This document shows positions 50,734 to 59,477 of a stretch of DNA of 64,000 nucleotides, piece after piece (positions within the stretch are counted from its first letter, which is position 1; every line of letters begins with the position of its first letter). Below the pieces are notes generated by a model. The model was not told the DNA's origin and searched no databases. It was given only the letters and a program-made list of their open reading frames with translations. The stretch is from Deinococcus radiopugnans ATCC 19172 (GTDB taxonomy: Bacteria > Deinococcota > Deinococci > Deinococcales > Deinococcaceae), in NCBI RefSeq assembly GCF_006335125.1, contig NZ_VDMO01000013.1:56198-120197 (forward strand), written 5' to 3'. The position numbers were made by a program, and so were the translations under genes.

Positions 50734-50803
50734 GGCCGGGACGGGGAGCGGTGTCCGTGACCCTGGGGGTTGACGGCCCAACACACGCCGGGCCTGGAAT
50801 GCT

Positions 50804-50809
50804 TACACT
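50804..50809 (+). promoter_or_regulatory. -10 element for the frameshifted GNAT gene
   Basis: TACACT lies 5 nt before ATG 50815, supporting that ATG as the original start of the gene. Confidence 0.55.
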
Positions 50810-50814
50810 CCACC

Positions 50815-51329
50815 ATGACTGATCCACCCACCGTCATCCGCCCGCCACCCCCGCCGACGCCCCGGCCATCGCCCGCGTCCACATCACCAGCTGGCGTGAA
50901 ACCTACGCGGGCCTGATGCCGGATGACTTTCTGGAGCGCATGACGAACGAGGACATGCGGGGACGGCGCGAGACGAGTTGGAGGCGCACCATTTCGCAGG
51001 GGCTGGAAACCGTGCTGGTGGCCGAGCAGGATGAAACGGTGGTGGCCTTCGCCTCGGCTGGCCCGGCCCGCGATCATCCTGGCTACGGCGCCGAACTGAT
51101 GACGCTGTACGCGCTGAAATCGGTGCAAGGTCAGGGGCTGGGGCGGGCGCTGTTCGGGGAAATGCTGCGAGCGCTCAGCGCGGCGGGGTTCGAGAATCTG
51201 GCCCTGTGGGTGCTGGAGGCCAACCCCACCCGGCAGTGGTATCTGCGCCAGGGCGGACGCGAGGCGGGCGAGAAGCTGGACGGGGAACTGCGCGAGGTGC
51301 GGGTGGTCTGGGACGAGCTACCCGGCTAA
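50815..51329 (+). pseudogene. GNAT family acetyltransferase with an apparent single-base deletion
   Basis: From ATG 50815 the first ten codons read MTDPPTVIRP, the usual GNAT opening strand. The rest of the domain (ATPADAPAIARVHITSWRET, then YAGLMPDDFLERM to the stop at 51329) continues in another frame. The switch falls in CGCCCGCCACC near 50840-50850, where one missing C would restore the frame. The cofactor loop VQGQGLGRALFGEML is intact downstream. It is either a true frameshift mutation or a sequencing error. A short product from ATG 50916 (137 residues) lacks the first strand and helix. Confidence 0.75.
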
Positions 51330-51679
51330 CGCCGCAGCTTCCTTGCGGCCTCGTCCGGGGTGATCTCGCCGCGCTCCAGGCTGCTCAGGATCTCGGCCTG
51401 GGGATCGGCCAGCTCGGGCTCGTAACCGATGGCGCGCAGCAGGGTGTCGAAACGGGCGCGCACAGTGGGGTAGCTGACGCCCAGCACGCGCTCCACCTCC
51501 TTCAGGTTGCCGCGCACGCGGATATACAGGCGCAGAAATTCCAGGTTGTCGGGGGTCAGGGTGGCGAACTCGTTCAGCTCGAAAGCCCCGCGCACGGTCA
51601 CGCCGCTGCCCGCGAACCGCAGTTCGGTGACGTGCGGCGCTTCGGTTTCGTCGGGAAAGGGCAGGGGCAGGGGGCGCAT
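51326..51679 (-). CDS. DUF2089 family putative regulator
   Basis: The 117-residue protein contains LTPDNLEFLRLYIRVRGNLK and EVERVLGVSYPTVRARFDTL, the helix-turn-helix-like core of DUF2089. The N-terminal zinc ribbon often found in that family is not present. It ends in EILSSLERGEITPDEAARKL, a short bihelical domain common in regulators. It overlaps the GNAT stop by 4 bp, convergently. Minus-strand TAAACT is 6 nt from ATG. Confidence 0.82.
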   Translation of the reverse strand: MRPLPLPFPDETEAPHVTELRFAGSGVTVRGAFELNEFATLTPDNLEFLRLYIRVRGNLKEVERVLGVSYPTVRARFDTLLRAIGYEPELADPQAEILSSLERGEITPDEAARKLRR

Positions 51680-51685
51680 AACGTT

Positions 51686-51691
51686 AGTTTA
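51686..51691 (-). promoter_or_regulatory. -10 element for the DUF2089 gene
   Basis: Minus-strand TAAACT is 6 nt before ATG 51679. The 20 bp between this start and the dacB stop is unusually AT-rich. Confidence 0.6.
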
Positions 51692-51699
51692 CGCGTCGC

Positions 51700-53112
51700 T
51701 CAGTTCTCCGCCGCCAGCACGGCCACCGTCTCGTCCAGCAGGGCGCGCAGGGTCAGGATCGGGGTGTCGTCGGGACCGTTCATCATTAAAGCGAAGGCCA
51801 GGGTGTGCCCGCTTTTCGCGGTGACGTACCCGGCCAGGCTGCTGACGCCGGGTAGCGTGCCGGTCTTGGCGCGCACGTCCAGCCCCGCGCCCAGGAAACG
51901 CCGGGCCAGCGTGCCGCCGCGCCCATCGTGGGCCGGAACATTTTCTCCGGTGCCCCCCTGGGGCAGCGCCTCGACAAAGGCGTTCTGGCGCTGGCGGTAA
52001 ACCCGGTCCGGGAAGCCTGACCCCTCGACAGGGGTGCCGGACAGTCCGTATGGCAGGTCATACATGACCCGCAGCAACGCTACCAGGGCGCGGGGGGTCA
52101 GGCGGTCCTCGCGGCTCAGGCCGCTGCCGTCGGCCAGCACCACGCCGCTAAGGTCCACGCCGATGCGGCCCAGAAAGGCCCGTTCTCGGGCCAGCCCGCC
52201 GGCCAGCGTGCCGTTTCCGGCGGGGCGCCGGGCCAGCGTGGCGAGGAGTTCCTCGGCCCACAGGTTGTCGCTGGGCCGCAGGGTGGCGGCCAGGAATTTT
52301 GCCACCGGGGCACTCCGTACGCTGGCCACCGCCTGCTCGGGTCGGCGATTCACGGGCACCACCGGATCGGGGGGCAGCGGCCGGCCCCGCTCATCGGTGC
52401 GGGCGGGCGCGAGGTAGGGCTTGAGGGGGGCGGCCGGTCCCACCTGCCCGGAGGTCACGCTGATGCCGGCGCGTCGCAATTCCGCGATCAGGGCCGAACC
52501 CAGCCGCTGCCGTGCGGTTGCCTGGCTCAGCGGCGGCGCGTCATGCCACTCGGCGAGGCGCAGGGCGGTCATGGGCACCCCGATGGGCGCGTCTTTCCAG
52601 GTGTCCGGGTCCAGCCGGGCGTCGTCCAGCCGGACCTCACCCACCATGCGCAGGCCACGCGCGTACGCCTGTTTTGCCAGGGCACGCAGGCTGTACGGGC
52701 CGCCCGACACGCTCAGGGTGGGATCGCCGCTGCCGCGCAGGGTCACGGCCTTGACCCGTGCCCGCCCCACCTGCGCGGCGGGCACGGTCAGTTCGCTGCT
52801 CCACCAGCCGTCCGCGCCGCCACGCTCGTTCAGCACGGCCGCTCCCATCACCAATTTGTTGGCGCTGGCGGGAATGAACGGGGTGTCGGGCAGCCGCGCC
52901 TGGAGCACCTGCCCCGTCTGTAGATCCTGCACCAGCACGCCCGCACGCACGCCGGAGGGCAGGCCGCGCAGCACCCTCTGCACGCCCGCGCCCAGGCCGG
53001 GTTCGCGCTGCAGGGTCAGGTCTGCCTGCTGCGCTGCTGGAACCTGTGCTGCCGGAGAGGGTGCGCCGCCGACGCACAGCAGCAGGCACAGCAGGGGCAG
53101 GGATCGGCGCAT
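51700..53112 (-). CDS. dacB: D-alanyl-D-alanine carboxypeptidase/endopeptidase (PBP4, S13)
   Basis: The 470-residue exported peptidase has a signal peptide ([22 protein letters not shown]). The catalytic motifs are Ser83-Ala-Asn-Lys86, SDN ([12 protein letters not shown]) and KTG ([10 protein letters not shown]). PBP4-type enzymes trim and hydrolyse peptidoglycan cross-links. Twenty-five upstream codons are excluded because the signal peptide and the TATCCT -10 6 nt upstream fix the start at 53112. Confidence 0.93.
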   Translation of the reverse strand: MRRSLPLLCLLLCVGGAPSPAAQVPAAQQADLTLQREPGLGAGVQRVLRGLPSGVRAGVLVQDLQTGQVLQARLPDTPFIPASANKLVMGAAVLNERGGADGWWSSELTVPAAQVGRARVKAVTLRGSGDPTLSVSGGPYSLRALAKQAYARGLRMVGEVRLDDARLDPDTWKDAPIGVPMTALRLAEWHDAPPLSQATARQRLGSALIAELRRAGISVTSGQVGPAAPLKPYLAPARTDERGRPLPPDPVVPVNRRPEQAVASVRSAPVAKFLAATLRPSDNLWAEELLATLARRPAGNGTLAGGLARERAFLGRIGVDLSGVVLADGSGLSREDRLTPRALVALLRVMYDLPYGLSGTPVEGSGFPDRVYRQRQNAFVEALPQGGTGENVPAHDGRGGTLARRFLGAGLDVRAKTGTLPGVSSLAGYVTAKSGHTLAFALMMNGPDDTPILTLRALLDETVAVLAAEN

Positions 53113-53118
53113 CGGGGC

Positions 53119-53124
53119 AGGATA
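53119..53124 (-). promoter_or_regulatory. -10 element for dacB
   Basis: Minus-strand TATCCT precedes ATG 53112 by 6 nt, divergent from the thioesterase start 50 bp away. Confidence 0.55.
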
Positions 53125-53162
53125 GCGGAGGGCGTGGCGCTCTGACCGGGGCGGGCCTGCTC

Positions 53163-53168
53163 TACCCT
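53163..53168 (+). promoter_or_regulatory. -10 element for the thioesterase gene
   Basis: TACCCT is 5 nt before ATG 53174, giving back-to-back leaderless promoters with dacB. Confidence 0.5.
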
Positions 53169-53173
53169 GACCC

Positions 53174-53629
53174 ATGACCCGTCCCACGCCCCAGCCCCGC
53201 GCCGCCTACCCCTACCACCACCCGATCCAGACCCGCTGGGCCGACAATGACGTGTACGGGCACGTCAACAACGTGACCTACTACGCCTACTTCGACACGG
53301 CCGTCAACGCCTATCTGGCCGCCCAGGGCGCGCTGGACATCGAAAGGGGAGAGGTGATCGGGCTGGTGGTGGACACCGGCTGCGCCTTCTTCGCGCCCGT
53401 CGCCTTTCCCGAGACCCTGAGCGTGGGCGTGCGGGTGGCCAGGGCGGGCCGCAGCAGCGTGCGCTACGAGCTGGCGGTGTTTCAGGACGGGGCGGTGGGG
53501 GCCGCCGCCCAGGGCCATTTCGTGCATGTGTACGTGGACCGCGCCTCGCGGCGGCCCGTGGACCTGCCCGCCCCGCTGCGGGCCGCGCTGGAGCTGTTGC
53601 AGACCCGCCCAGGCCGCGGCCCGGTGTGA
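53174..53629 (+). CDS. Acyl-CoA thioesterase (4HBT/hotdog fold)
   Basis: The 151-residue hotdog protein has the catalytic signature [20 protein letters not shown] (Asp in DND-YGH-NN) and a long helix after it, the 4-hydroxybenzoyl-CoA thioesterase/YbgC type. It would hydrolyse fatty acyl- or aromatic acyl-CoA. There is no signal peptide. Confidence 0.92.
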   Translation: MTRPTPQPRAAYPYHHPIQTRWADNDVYGHVNNVTYYAYFDTAVNAYLAAQGALDIERGEVIGLVVDTGCAFFAPVAFPETLSVGVRVARAGRSSVRYELAVFQDGAVGAAAQGHFVHVYVDRASRRPVDLPAPLRAALELLQTRPGRGPV

Positions 53630-53656
53630 TGTGAAGCTCCGGTCAAGTTTGCCCGC

Positions 53657-53662
53657 TATACT
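53657..53662 (+). promoter_or_regulatory. -10 element upstream of dctP-like gene
   Basis: TATACT lies 67 nt before ATG 53730. A -35 match is weak. A CAGGAGGG ribosome site precedes the ATG. Confidence 0.4.
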
Positions 53663-53729
53663 GCCCCATCTTCAAAACAAGAGGCCGCTCTGCACCATCA
53701 GTTCAGGGGCGCCGACAGGAGGGCTATTC

Positions 53730-54806
53730 ATGGGAATTGATCGCCGCAAGTTCTTGAAGGGAGCCGCCGCCACCGCTGCGGCCAGCACCGTGTTCTCGCC
53801 GCACAGCTTTGCCCAGACCGGCAACGTGCGCTGGAAGTGCGCCACCAGCTGGCCCAAGAGCCTGGACGTGCTGTTCGGCGGCGCGCAGATGATCGCCGAC
53901 CGCGTCAGTGCCATGACCGACGGCAAATTCACCATCCGGGCCTATGAGGCGGGCGAACTGGTGCCGGGATTGCAGGTGCTGGACGCCGTGCAGCAGGGCA
54001 CCGTGGAGTGCGGGCACAGCGCCGGGTACTACTACGTGGGCAAGAACCCCACGCTGGGCTTCGCCACTGGCGTGCCCTTCGGCCTGACCGCCGCCGAGCA
54101 GAACGCCTGGCTGTACAGCGCGGGCGGCCTGGAACTGATTCGCGCGGTCTACGACGACTTCGGCATCATCAACTTCCCGGCGGGCAACACCACCGCGCAG
54201 ATGGGCGGCTGGTTCAAGAAGGAGGTCAAGAAGGCCTCGGACTTCAAGGGCCTCAAGATGCGCATTCCCGGCATCGGCGGGCAGGTCATGGCGAAACTGG
54301 GCGTCAACGTGCAGGTGCTGCCCGGCGGCGAGATCTACCTGGCGCTGGACCGTGGCGCGATTGACGCCGCCGAGTGGGTCGGGCCGTACGACGACGAGAA
54401 GCTGGGGCTGCAAAAGGCCGCCAAGTACTACTACTACCCCGGCTGGTGGGAACCCGGCGCCACCTTTGACCTGATGGTGGGCAAGAAAGCCTACGCCGCG
54501 CTGCCCAAGGCGTACAAGGAAATCCTGGCGAGTGCCTGCGCCGAGGCCAACCTGGCGGTGGCCGCCGACTACGATGCCAAGAACCAGGCCGCGCTGCAGC
54601 GCCTGCAAAAGGGCGGCACCCAGCTGCGCCGTTACTCGGCCGACATCCTCAAGGCGGGCAACAAGGCCACCCAGGAACTGCACGCCGAGAACTCGGCCAA
54701 GAACGCGGATTACAAGAAGGTCTACACGCCCTGGAACGCCTTCCGCCGCACCATTCACGCGTGGCACCAGATCAACGAGAAGCCGCTGATGGACTTCAAC
54801 GACTGA
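53730..54806 (+). CDS. TRAP transporter solute receptor (DctP/TakP type)
   Basis: This 358-residue periplasmic receptor has a twin-arginine signal (DRRKFLKGAAATAAAS). The mature domain includes VRWKCATSWPKSLDVLFGGA, a central strand LGVNVQVLPGGEIYLALDRG, and YYYPGWWEPGATFDLMV, features of the alpha-keto acid/lactate-binding TRAP receptors. The membrane subunits lie convergently downstream on the minus strand, so they are transcribed separately. Confidence 0.92.
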   Translation: MGIDRRKFLKGAAATAAASTVFSPHSFAQTGNVRWKCATSWPKSLDVLFGGAQMIADRVSAMTDGKFTIRAYEAGELVPGLQVLDAVQQGTVECGHSAGYYYVGKNPTLGFATGVPFGLTAAEQNAWLYSAGGLELIRAVYDDFGIINFPAGNTTAQMGGWFKKEVKKASDFKGLKMRIPGIGGQVMAKLGVNVQVLPGGEIYLALDRGAIDAAEWVGPYDDEKLGLQKAAKYYYYPGWWEPGATFDLMVGKKAYAALPKAYKEILASACAEANLAVAADYDAKNQAALQRLQKGGTQLRRYSADILKAGNKATQELHAENSAKNADYKKVYTPWNAFRRTIHAWHQINEKPLMDFND

Positions 54807-54820
54807 GGCTCACTGCAGAC

Positions 54821-54860
54821 AAGAGGGAGGCCCGCAGATTCCAGTGCGGGCCTCCCTCTT
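54821..54860. terminator. Bidirectional terminator between TRAP receptor and membrane genes
   Basis: AAGAGGGAGGCCCGC (54821-54835) and GCGGGCCTCCCTCTT (54846-54860) form a perfect 15 bp stem with a 10 nt loop, placed between convergent stop codons. Confidence 0.8.
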
Positions 54861-54884
54861 GCCTGGCTAGGACGACAGGTTTGC

Positions 54885-56207
54885 TTATGGCCCCGCTGCC
54901 CGCAGGCCGGTCAGGCCGGGGAAGGCGACGCACAGCACCAGCACGAACAGCTGGATGAAGATGAACGGCACCACGCCCCGGTAAATATCACTCGTCGCCA
55001 GATACTTGCCCGCGATGCCGCGCAGGTAGAACAGCGAGAACCCGAACGGCGGCGTCAGGAAGCTGGTCTGGAGGTTGACGCCCAGCAGGATGCCGTACCA
55101 GATCATGTCCACGCCCAGGTCACGGGCCACGGGCGCGAAGATGGGCAACAGGATAAAAGCGATCTCGAAGAAATCCAGGAAGAAGCCCAGGATGAAAATC
55201 GCCAGATTGGTCAGGATCAGGAAGCCCAGCACGCCGCCCGGCAGATTGGCCAGGATGTTCTGCATGTACAGGTCGCCGTCCAGCGCCCGGAACACCAGTG
55301 AGAACGAGGTGGAGCCGATCAGGATGAAAATGACGAAGGTGGTCAGGCGGGCGGTGGAGAGCGTGACCTCCCACAGCCCCGCACGCGTCAGCTTGCGGTT
55401 GGCCAGCGCCAGCAGCACCGCGCCCAGCGCGCCCACCGAACCGGCCTCGGTGGCGGTGGCGAGGCCGAAGAAGATCGAACCCAGCACCGCGAAGATCAGC
55501 AGCAGCGGCGGGATCATGGCGCGCAGCACCTGCAGGGCCATGGCGCTGGGCTTGATGTTCAGCTCGGCGGCAGGCATGGCCGGGGCCAGGGTGGGACTCA
55601 GGGCCGAGCGCACGATCACGTACACGATGTACAGTGCCGCCAGCATCAGCCCCGGCACCAGCGAACCCAGGAACAGGTCGCCCACCGACACGCCCAGCTC
55701 GCTGCCCAGCACCACCAGCACCACGCTGGGCGGAATCACCTGCCCCAGCGTGCCGGACGCCGCGATCACGCCGCTGGCCAGCCCCTTGTCGTAGCCGTAG
55801 CGCAGCATGATCGGTAGGCTGATCAGGCCCATCGTGACCACCGTGGCGGCCACCACCCCCGTCGTGGCGGCCAGCAGCAGGCCCACCAGCACCACGGCCA
55901 CCGCGATGCCGCCGCGCAGCCGCCCGAACAGCAACCCCGCCGTGCGCAGCAGGTCTTCGGCCAGCCCGCTCTTGCCCAGGATGCCGCCCATGAACACGAA
56001 GTACGGAATCGCCAGCAGGGTGAAGTTGCTCATGGTGCCGAAGATGCGGTCGGGCATGGCCCGCAGCAGCAGGGCGTCGAAGTGCCCGGTGCCCAGCCCG
56101 ATCAGCCCGAAGATGATGGCCGTTCCGGCCAGCGCGAAGGCCACCGGAAAACCGCTGAAAATGAGGATGAACGCGCCGAAGAACATCCACAGGCCGATGG
56201 CGTCCAC
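54885..56207 (-). CDS. TRAP transporter large permease subunit (DctM)
   Basis: The 440-residue protein has about 12 hydrophobic segments, including FSGFPVAFALAGTAIIFGLI, GLISLPIMLRYGYDKGLASG and QVIPPSVVLVVLGSELGVSV, typical of the DctM ion-transporter superfamily member. It carries out Na-dependent solute translocation together with DctQ. The GTG start overlaps the dctQ TAG by one base (TAGTG). The long open frame upstream is antisense or out-of-frame read-through, not part of it. Confidence 0.93.
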   Translation of the reverse strand: MDAIGLWMFFGAFILIFSGFPVAFALAGTAIIFGLIGLGTGHFDALLLRAMPDRIFGTMSNFTLLAIPYFVFMGGILGKSGLAEDLLRTAGLLFGRLRGGIAVAVVLVGLLLAATTGVVAATVVTMGLISLPIMLRYGYDKGLASGVIAASGTLGQVIPPSVVLVVLGSELGVSVGDLFLGSLVPGLMLAALYIVYVIVRSALSPTLAPAMPAAELNIKPSAMALQVLRAMIPPLLLIFAVLGSIFFGLATATEAGSVGALGAVLLALANRKLTRAGLWEVTLSTARLTTFVIFILIGSTSFSLVFRALDGDLYMQNILANLPGGVLGFLILTNLAIFILGFFLDFFEIAFILLPIFAPVARDLGVDMIWYGILLGVNLQTSFLTPPFGFSLFYLRGIAGKYLATSDIYRGVVPFIFIQLFVLVLCVAFPGLTGLRAAGP

Positions 56208-56869
56208 TAGTTGTTCCTCTGATTGTTCTTCATCTGCTCTTCCGCCTCGTCGGGCAGGCCCACCAGCAACCCGTCCAGCCCGGCGCGGTCCAGCTGCACG
56301 TCGGCGGCCAGCGCTTCCACCTCGTCCAGCTCGTCCTGGGTGCGGTACTCGTAATGACCGGTCAGCGCGCCTGCCGCCTTGATCGCCTCGCTGACGCCCT
56401 GGATCAACAGGAACACGAAGCCGACGGGCAGCAGCAGCTTGATCGGCCAGCGCAGCAGCCCCCCCGGATCGGAACTGCTCTCCTGAATGCCGTAACTGAG
56501 CCCGAACCATGGAATCGCCACCCACAACACGATCACGCAAAATGGCAGCAGGAACAGCACGGTGCCCACCAGGTTGATCAGCGCCCGGCGTTTGGGCGGC
56601 AGTCGCCCGTACAGCACGTCCACCCGCACATGCTCGTCCAGGCTCAGCACGTACGCGCCGCCCAGCAGGAAAATGACGCTGAACAGGTACCACTGCAGCT
56701 CCAGCAGCGAGTTGCTGCTGAATTCGGTGCCCAGGTAGCGATCCGCGAACCGCCCGAACACGTTGAAGAGGCCCACGCCGATCATCAGCAGCGTAACCCC
56801 GCCGATCAGGACGCCCAGCCAGGAGGAAAAACGGTCTATTGCGCGCGCGAGTCCCAGCAGTGCTGGCAT
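56207..56869 (-). CDS. TRAP transporter small permease subunit (DctQ)
   Basis: The 220-residue protein has four membrane helices in the DctQ pattern (SSWLGVLIGGVTLLMIGVGL, then LLELQWYLFSVIFLLGGAYV with the conserved Glu/Gln-Trp). A charged cytoplasmic tail of about 50 residues follows (DELDEVEALAADVQLD), longer than usual. GAGAGGTGAGG precedes the ATG at 56869. It is coupled to dctM. Confidence 0.92.
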   Translation of the reverse strand: MPALLGLARAIDRFSSWLGVLIGGVTLLMIGVGLFNVFGRFADRYLGTEFSSNSLLELQWYLFSVIFLLGGAYVLSLDEHVRVDVLYGRLPPKRRALINLVGTVLFLLPFCVIVLWVAIPWFGLSYGIQESSSDPGGLLRWPIKLLLPVGFVFLLIQGVSEAIKAAGALTGHYEYRTQDELDEVEALAADVQLDRAGLDGLLVGLPDEAEEQMKNNQRNN

Positions 56870-56975
56870 CCTCACCTCTCTTTGAGCCGCCCCAGCACGG
56901 CTCGCGCCGCACGTCAGCATCGCCCTTTCAAATGTGTTTCCCTGCGGAGTATACGTGTCGCGCCCGGGTTGCAGG

Positions 56976-57359
56976 TCAGGACTGGGTGCGGCTCCGCCCA
57001 GCCCGCCACACCAGCCACATCAACACCGGCTGCAGCGGCAGTCTGGCCCAGGCCACCCACGCCGGGACGCCGAATTTCTGCGGCTCCTGCGCCATGTAGA
57101 CGTTGGCGGGAAACACGGCCAGCAGCAGCGCCAGCAGTCCCCAGCGCGCGGCGGGCCGGGTGGCCGGGTGCAACAGGCCCAGGCCACCGGCCAGTTCTGC
57201 CGCGCCGCTGAGCAGCGTGGCGGTGCGTGCGGGCATGGGCAGGCCCGGCGGCACGATCCGGTCAAAGAATTGCGGCGCGGCGAAATGCATGACGCCCGCA
57301 AACGTGAACAGGGCGGCCAGCGCCAGGATTCCGGGAGTTGGACGGGTGGGTTCGGGCAT
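56976..57359 (-). CDS. DoxX family membrane protein
   Basis: This 127-residue protein of four helices begins after RPTPGILALAALFTFAGVMH. FDRIVPPGLPMPARTATLLSG and AELAGGLGLLHP match the DoxX/MauE-like family, whose members sit near redox pathways. The function here is unknown. TACAGT lies 5 nt before the ATG, favouring this start over one eight codons upstream. Confidence 0.82.
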   Translation of the reverse strand: MPEPTRPTPGILALAALFTFAGVMHFAAPQFFDRIVPPGLPMPARTATLLSGAAELAGGLGLLHPATRPAARWGLLALLLAVFPANVYMAQEPQKFGVPAWVAWARLPLQPVLMWLVWRAGRSRTQS

Positions 57360-57364
57360 GGTGC

Positions 57365-57370
57365 ACTGTA
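57365..57370 (-). promoter_or_regulatory. -10 element for the DoxX gene
   Basis: Minus-strand TACAGT is 5 nt before ATG 57359. Confidence 0.5.
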
Positions 57371-57384
57371 GCGGGACAGGCACG

Positions 57385-57417
57385 AAAAGAGGGCCAGGAG
57401 AATTTGCCTCCTGGCCC
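57385..57417 (-). terminator. Rho-independent terminator after the small hydrophilic gene
   Basis: GGGCCAGGAG (57391-57400) and CTCCTGGCCC (57408-57417) form a 10 bp stem. On the minus strand TCTTTTCG follows. Confidence 0.75.
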
Positions 57418-57434
57418 CGCCCGCCGTGTGGTGC

Positions 57435-57656
57435 TCAGCCCTGCTTGGTGGCCGGCACCGAACGCGCTTCTTCCACGTCCTTCTTTTCCTTCAGGCTGTC
57501 GTGCTCGGTGTTGCGAGCGGCAGTGGCCTCGCGGTCATTGTTGCCCTTGAAGGACGGCTTGTGGCCGTCTTCGATTTCCTTGACCTCTTCCTTGCTGCGC
57601 TCGTATTGCTCGGGCAGGCTGGTGTGGCCGCTGTTCTTGTCGTCTTTGTCTGGCAT
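57435..57656 (-). CDS. Small hydrophilic protein of unknown function
   Basis: This 73-residue protein begins MPDKDDKNSGHTSLPEQYER and is rich in K, E, D and S with almost no hydrophobic core, so it is probably disordered, like small stress or desiccation proteins. I recognise no family. It is single, with a good terminator downstream. There is no clear Shine-Dalgarno or -10 box at the start. Confidence 0.6.
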   Translation of the reverse strand: MPDKDDKNSGHTSLPEQYERSKEEVKEIEDGHKPSFKGNNDREATAARNTEHDSLKEKKDVEEARSVPATKQG

Positions 57657-57740
57657 GGGGCAAGGCTGACAGCCCACCGGCGCCCTGGGGAGAGAGGAGT
57701 CTCAAGCCGCGTTCAGAGATGAAGACGGGACCAAGCCGGC

Positions 57741-58241
57741 TCAGGCGGGCGAGACGTAGACATAAATCTGCGGACGGCGACCATCGGCCCCGGTCCACGG
57801 CGCCGGTAGGGTGGCCACCCGCGCCCAGCCCTCGCTGTCGTACAGGGCGATGGGGGCCGGGGCATCGGCCTGAACATCCAGAATGGCCCGCCGATTCAGC
57901 CGGCGCGCCTCTGCCCAGGCGGCGCGGAACAGCCCCCGTGCCAGCCCCTGTCCCTGATGCCCCGGTGCGACGAACAGCCGCGAGAGGAAGGCGACGTTCT
58001 GCGGCGGCAACCCGGTCACCGCGATCCATTCCGGCACCGTTTCCGGCGCGGCCCGCAGCACCACCTGACCCACAGGCACGCCCCTGACCTCGGCCACCCA
58101 GGCCCCCAGCGTCAGGGGCGGCGCAAGGAAGGCAGCGGGATCGGCAGGCCACACCGAGGGGTAGGCGTCGGCGTGGTGGGTCGCGCGCAACGCCTCCACC
58201 AGCGCGGGGAAGTCGGCGTCGGTGCGCGGACGGACGCTCAA
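57741..58241 (-). CDS. GNAT family N-acetyltransferase
   Basis: The 166-residue protein has [20 protein letters not shown] and the cofactor motif [20 protein letters not shown] near residues 86-105. TTG 58241 overlaps the dcd stop by 4 bp (TTGA), so it is translated with dcd. The link to nucleotide metabolism is only positional. Confidence 0.85.
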   Translation of the reverse strand: MSVRPRTDADFPALVEALRATHHADAYPSVWPADPAAFLAPPLTLGAWVAEVRGVPVGQVVLRAAPETVPEWIAVTGLPPQNVAFLSRLFVAPGHQGQGLARGLFRAAWAEARRLNRRAILDVQADAPAPIALYDSEGWARVATLPAPWTGADGRRPQIYVYVSPA

Positions 58242-58798
58242 AGCCTGGGCAGCGTCACGCCGCGCTGGCCCTGGTACTTGCCTTTGCGGTCTCCATACGT
58301 GACTTCGGGACGCTCACCCTCGAAAAACAACAGCTGAACGCAGCCCTCGAAGGCGTACATCTTGGCGGGAAGAGGGGTGGTGTTGGAGAACTCCAGCGTG
58401 ACGTGCCCTTCCCATCCGGGTTCCAGGGGCGTGACATTGGCGACGAGGCCACAACGCGCATACGTGGACTTGCCGAGTGCCACCACCATCACCGTATCCG
58501 GAATCTTCAGGTATTCCAGGCTGCGGGCCAGGGCAAACGAATTCGGCGGAATAATGATCTCGTCGGCCTTGATGTCCACGAAGCTGCGCTCGTCGAAGTG
58601 CTTGGGGTCCACGATGGCGCTGTTGACGTTGGTGAAGATCTTCCACTCGTCAGCGCAGCGCAGGTCGTAGCCGAAGCTGCTCAGGCCGTAGCTGATGACC
58701 TGCTGGTTCTCGGCGGTGCGGACCAGACGGTCTTCAAAGGGGTCGATCATGCCCGCGTGGGCCAGTTCGCGGATACGCCAGTCGGGCAGAATGCTCAC
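58238..58798 (-). CDS. dcd: dCTP deaminase
   Basis: The 186-residue trimeric enzyme reads [20 protein letters not shown] with the fold-defining [28 protein letters not shown] and [20 protein letters not shown] segments. It converts dCTP to dUTP, feeding dTTP synthesis. GTG 58798 is preferred over ATG 58807 because the family starts at this residue and minus-strand TAGCAT is 7 nt upstream; the ATG would overlap that box. Confidence 0.95.
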   Translation of the reverse strand: MSILPDWRIRELAHAGMIDPFEDRLVRTAENQQVISYGLSSFGYDLRCADEWKIFTNVNSAIVDPKHFDERSFVDIKADEIIIPPNSFALARSLEYLKIPDTVMVVALGKSTYARCGLVANVTPLEPGWEGHVTLEFSNTTPLPAKMYAFEGCVQLLFFEGERPEVTYGDRKGKYQGQRGVTLPRL

Positions 58799-58805
58799 GC
58801 CTGCC

Positions 58806-58811
58806 ATGCTA
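58806..58811 (-). promoter_or_regulatory. -10 element for dcd (leaderless GTG start)
   Basis: Minus-strand TAGCAT is 7 nt before GTG 58798. Confidence 0.55.
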
Positions 58812-58829
58812 CGGCAAACCGGCCCCGGT

Positions 58830-59030
58830 TCAGGCTTTCGAGAGCGCGTCCGCCGTATGGGCGACCTGCTTGCCGCCTTCGACCTCGATGATGTAACGGG
58901 GATCGTCCTGGCTGGCGCGGTACTGAAAGCCGCTGACCTCGCCGTCCTCGTGGGCCACGCGCACCACCTTGCCCTGCGCCTCGCCGTCATGGCTGTTCCA
59001 TTTCACCTGATCGCCTTTTTTAAACGTCAT
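58830..59030 (-). CDS. Hypervirulence-associated Tudor-like domain protein (DUF2945 type)
   Basis: This 66-residue beta-rich protein starts [20 protein letters not shown] and contains [20 protein letters not shown] and [20 protein letters not shown], the pattern of the small HVA1/Tudor-like family (function unknown). There is no Shine-Dalgarno; CACGCT 6 nt before the ATG is a weak -10. It precedes dcd on the same strand by 31 bp. Confidence 0.85.
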   Translation of the reverse strand: MTFKKGDQVKWNSHDGEAQGKVVRVAHEDGEVSGFQYRASQDDPRYIIEVEGGKQVAHTADALSKA

Positions 59031-59114
59031 GCCGCCAGCGTGGCAGCCTCCAGCCCCACAGCCCGTTGCAGGCCCCACAGTGTGGAGGCCGGGTAAAGGC
59101 CGTCCATTCGGCAG

Positions 59115-59144
59115 TTGACCCCCCGCGCCCGCCGCCGTTATACT
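59115..59144 (+). promoter_or_regulatory. Promoter of tRNA-Gln
   Basis: TTGACC (59115-59120) and TATACT (59139-59144) are 18 nt apart, placing transcription start about 28 nt before the tRNA. Confidence 0.75.
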
Positions 59145-59178
59145 TTTGTCCGCCGTGCGTCCGTGTCGGCAGCGCTGT

Positions 59179-59252
59179 AGGGATATGGTGTAATGGCAGC
59201 ACAACAGATTTTGGATCTGTTTGTTCAGGTTCGAATCCTGGTATCCCTGCCA
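59179..59252 (+). tRNA. tRNA-Gln (anticodon TTG)
   Basis: The acceptor stem AGGGATA (59179-59185) pairs with TATCCCT (59242-59248) and is followed by GCCA, so CCA is encoded. The anticodon stem ACAGA/TCTGT encloses loop TTTTGGA with TTG at positions 34-36. The T-arm contains GGTTCGAATCC. All arms fold normally. Confidence 0.95.
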
Positions 59253-59262
59253 CAGGATTGAG

Positions 59263-59293
59263 GCAGCCTTCCATTTGTTGGGGGCTGCTTTTT
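59263..59293 (+). terminator. Terminator after tRNA-Gln
   Basis: GCAGCC (59263-59268) and GGCTGC (59283-59288) form a stem followed by TTTTT. Confidence 0.75.
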
Positions 59294-59477
59294 CGTTGCA
59301 TGTCATTTTTTGGTCTCATGAAACCGAACGTCAGCTTCCTCACCTTCAGTCAGCTGGCCTTCACCGGGCGTCAGGCGGCGCGGCGTAGCGTGAGGACACA
59401 AGCGAGACGCGCCGAAAAAGCGTTCTGGGAGCTGTCCCAGTTCGGCAGAGCGTCGCCGCTTTCCCCGGAGGCCCGAC

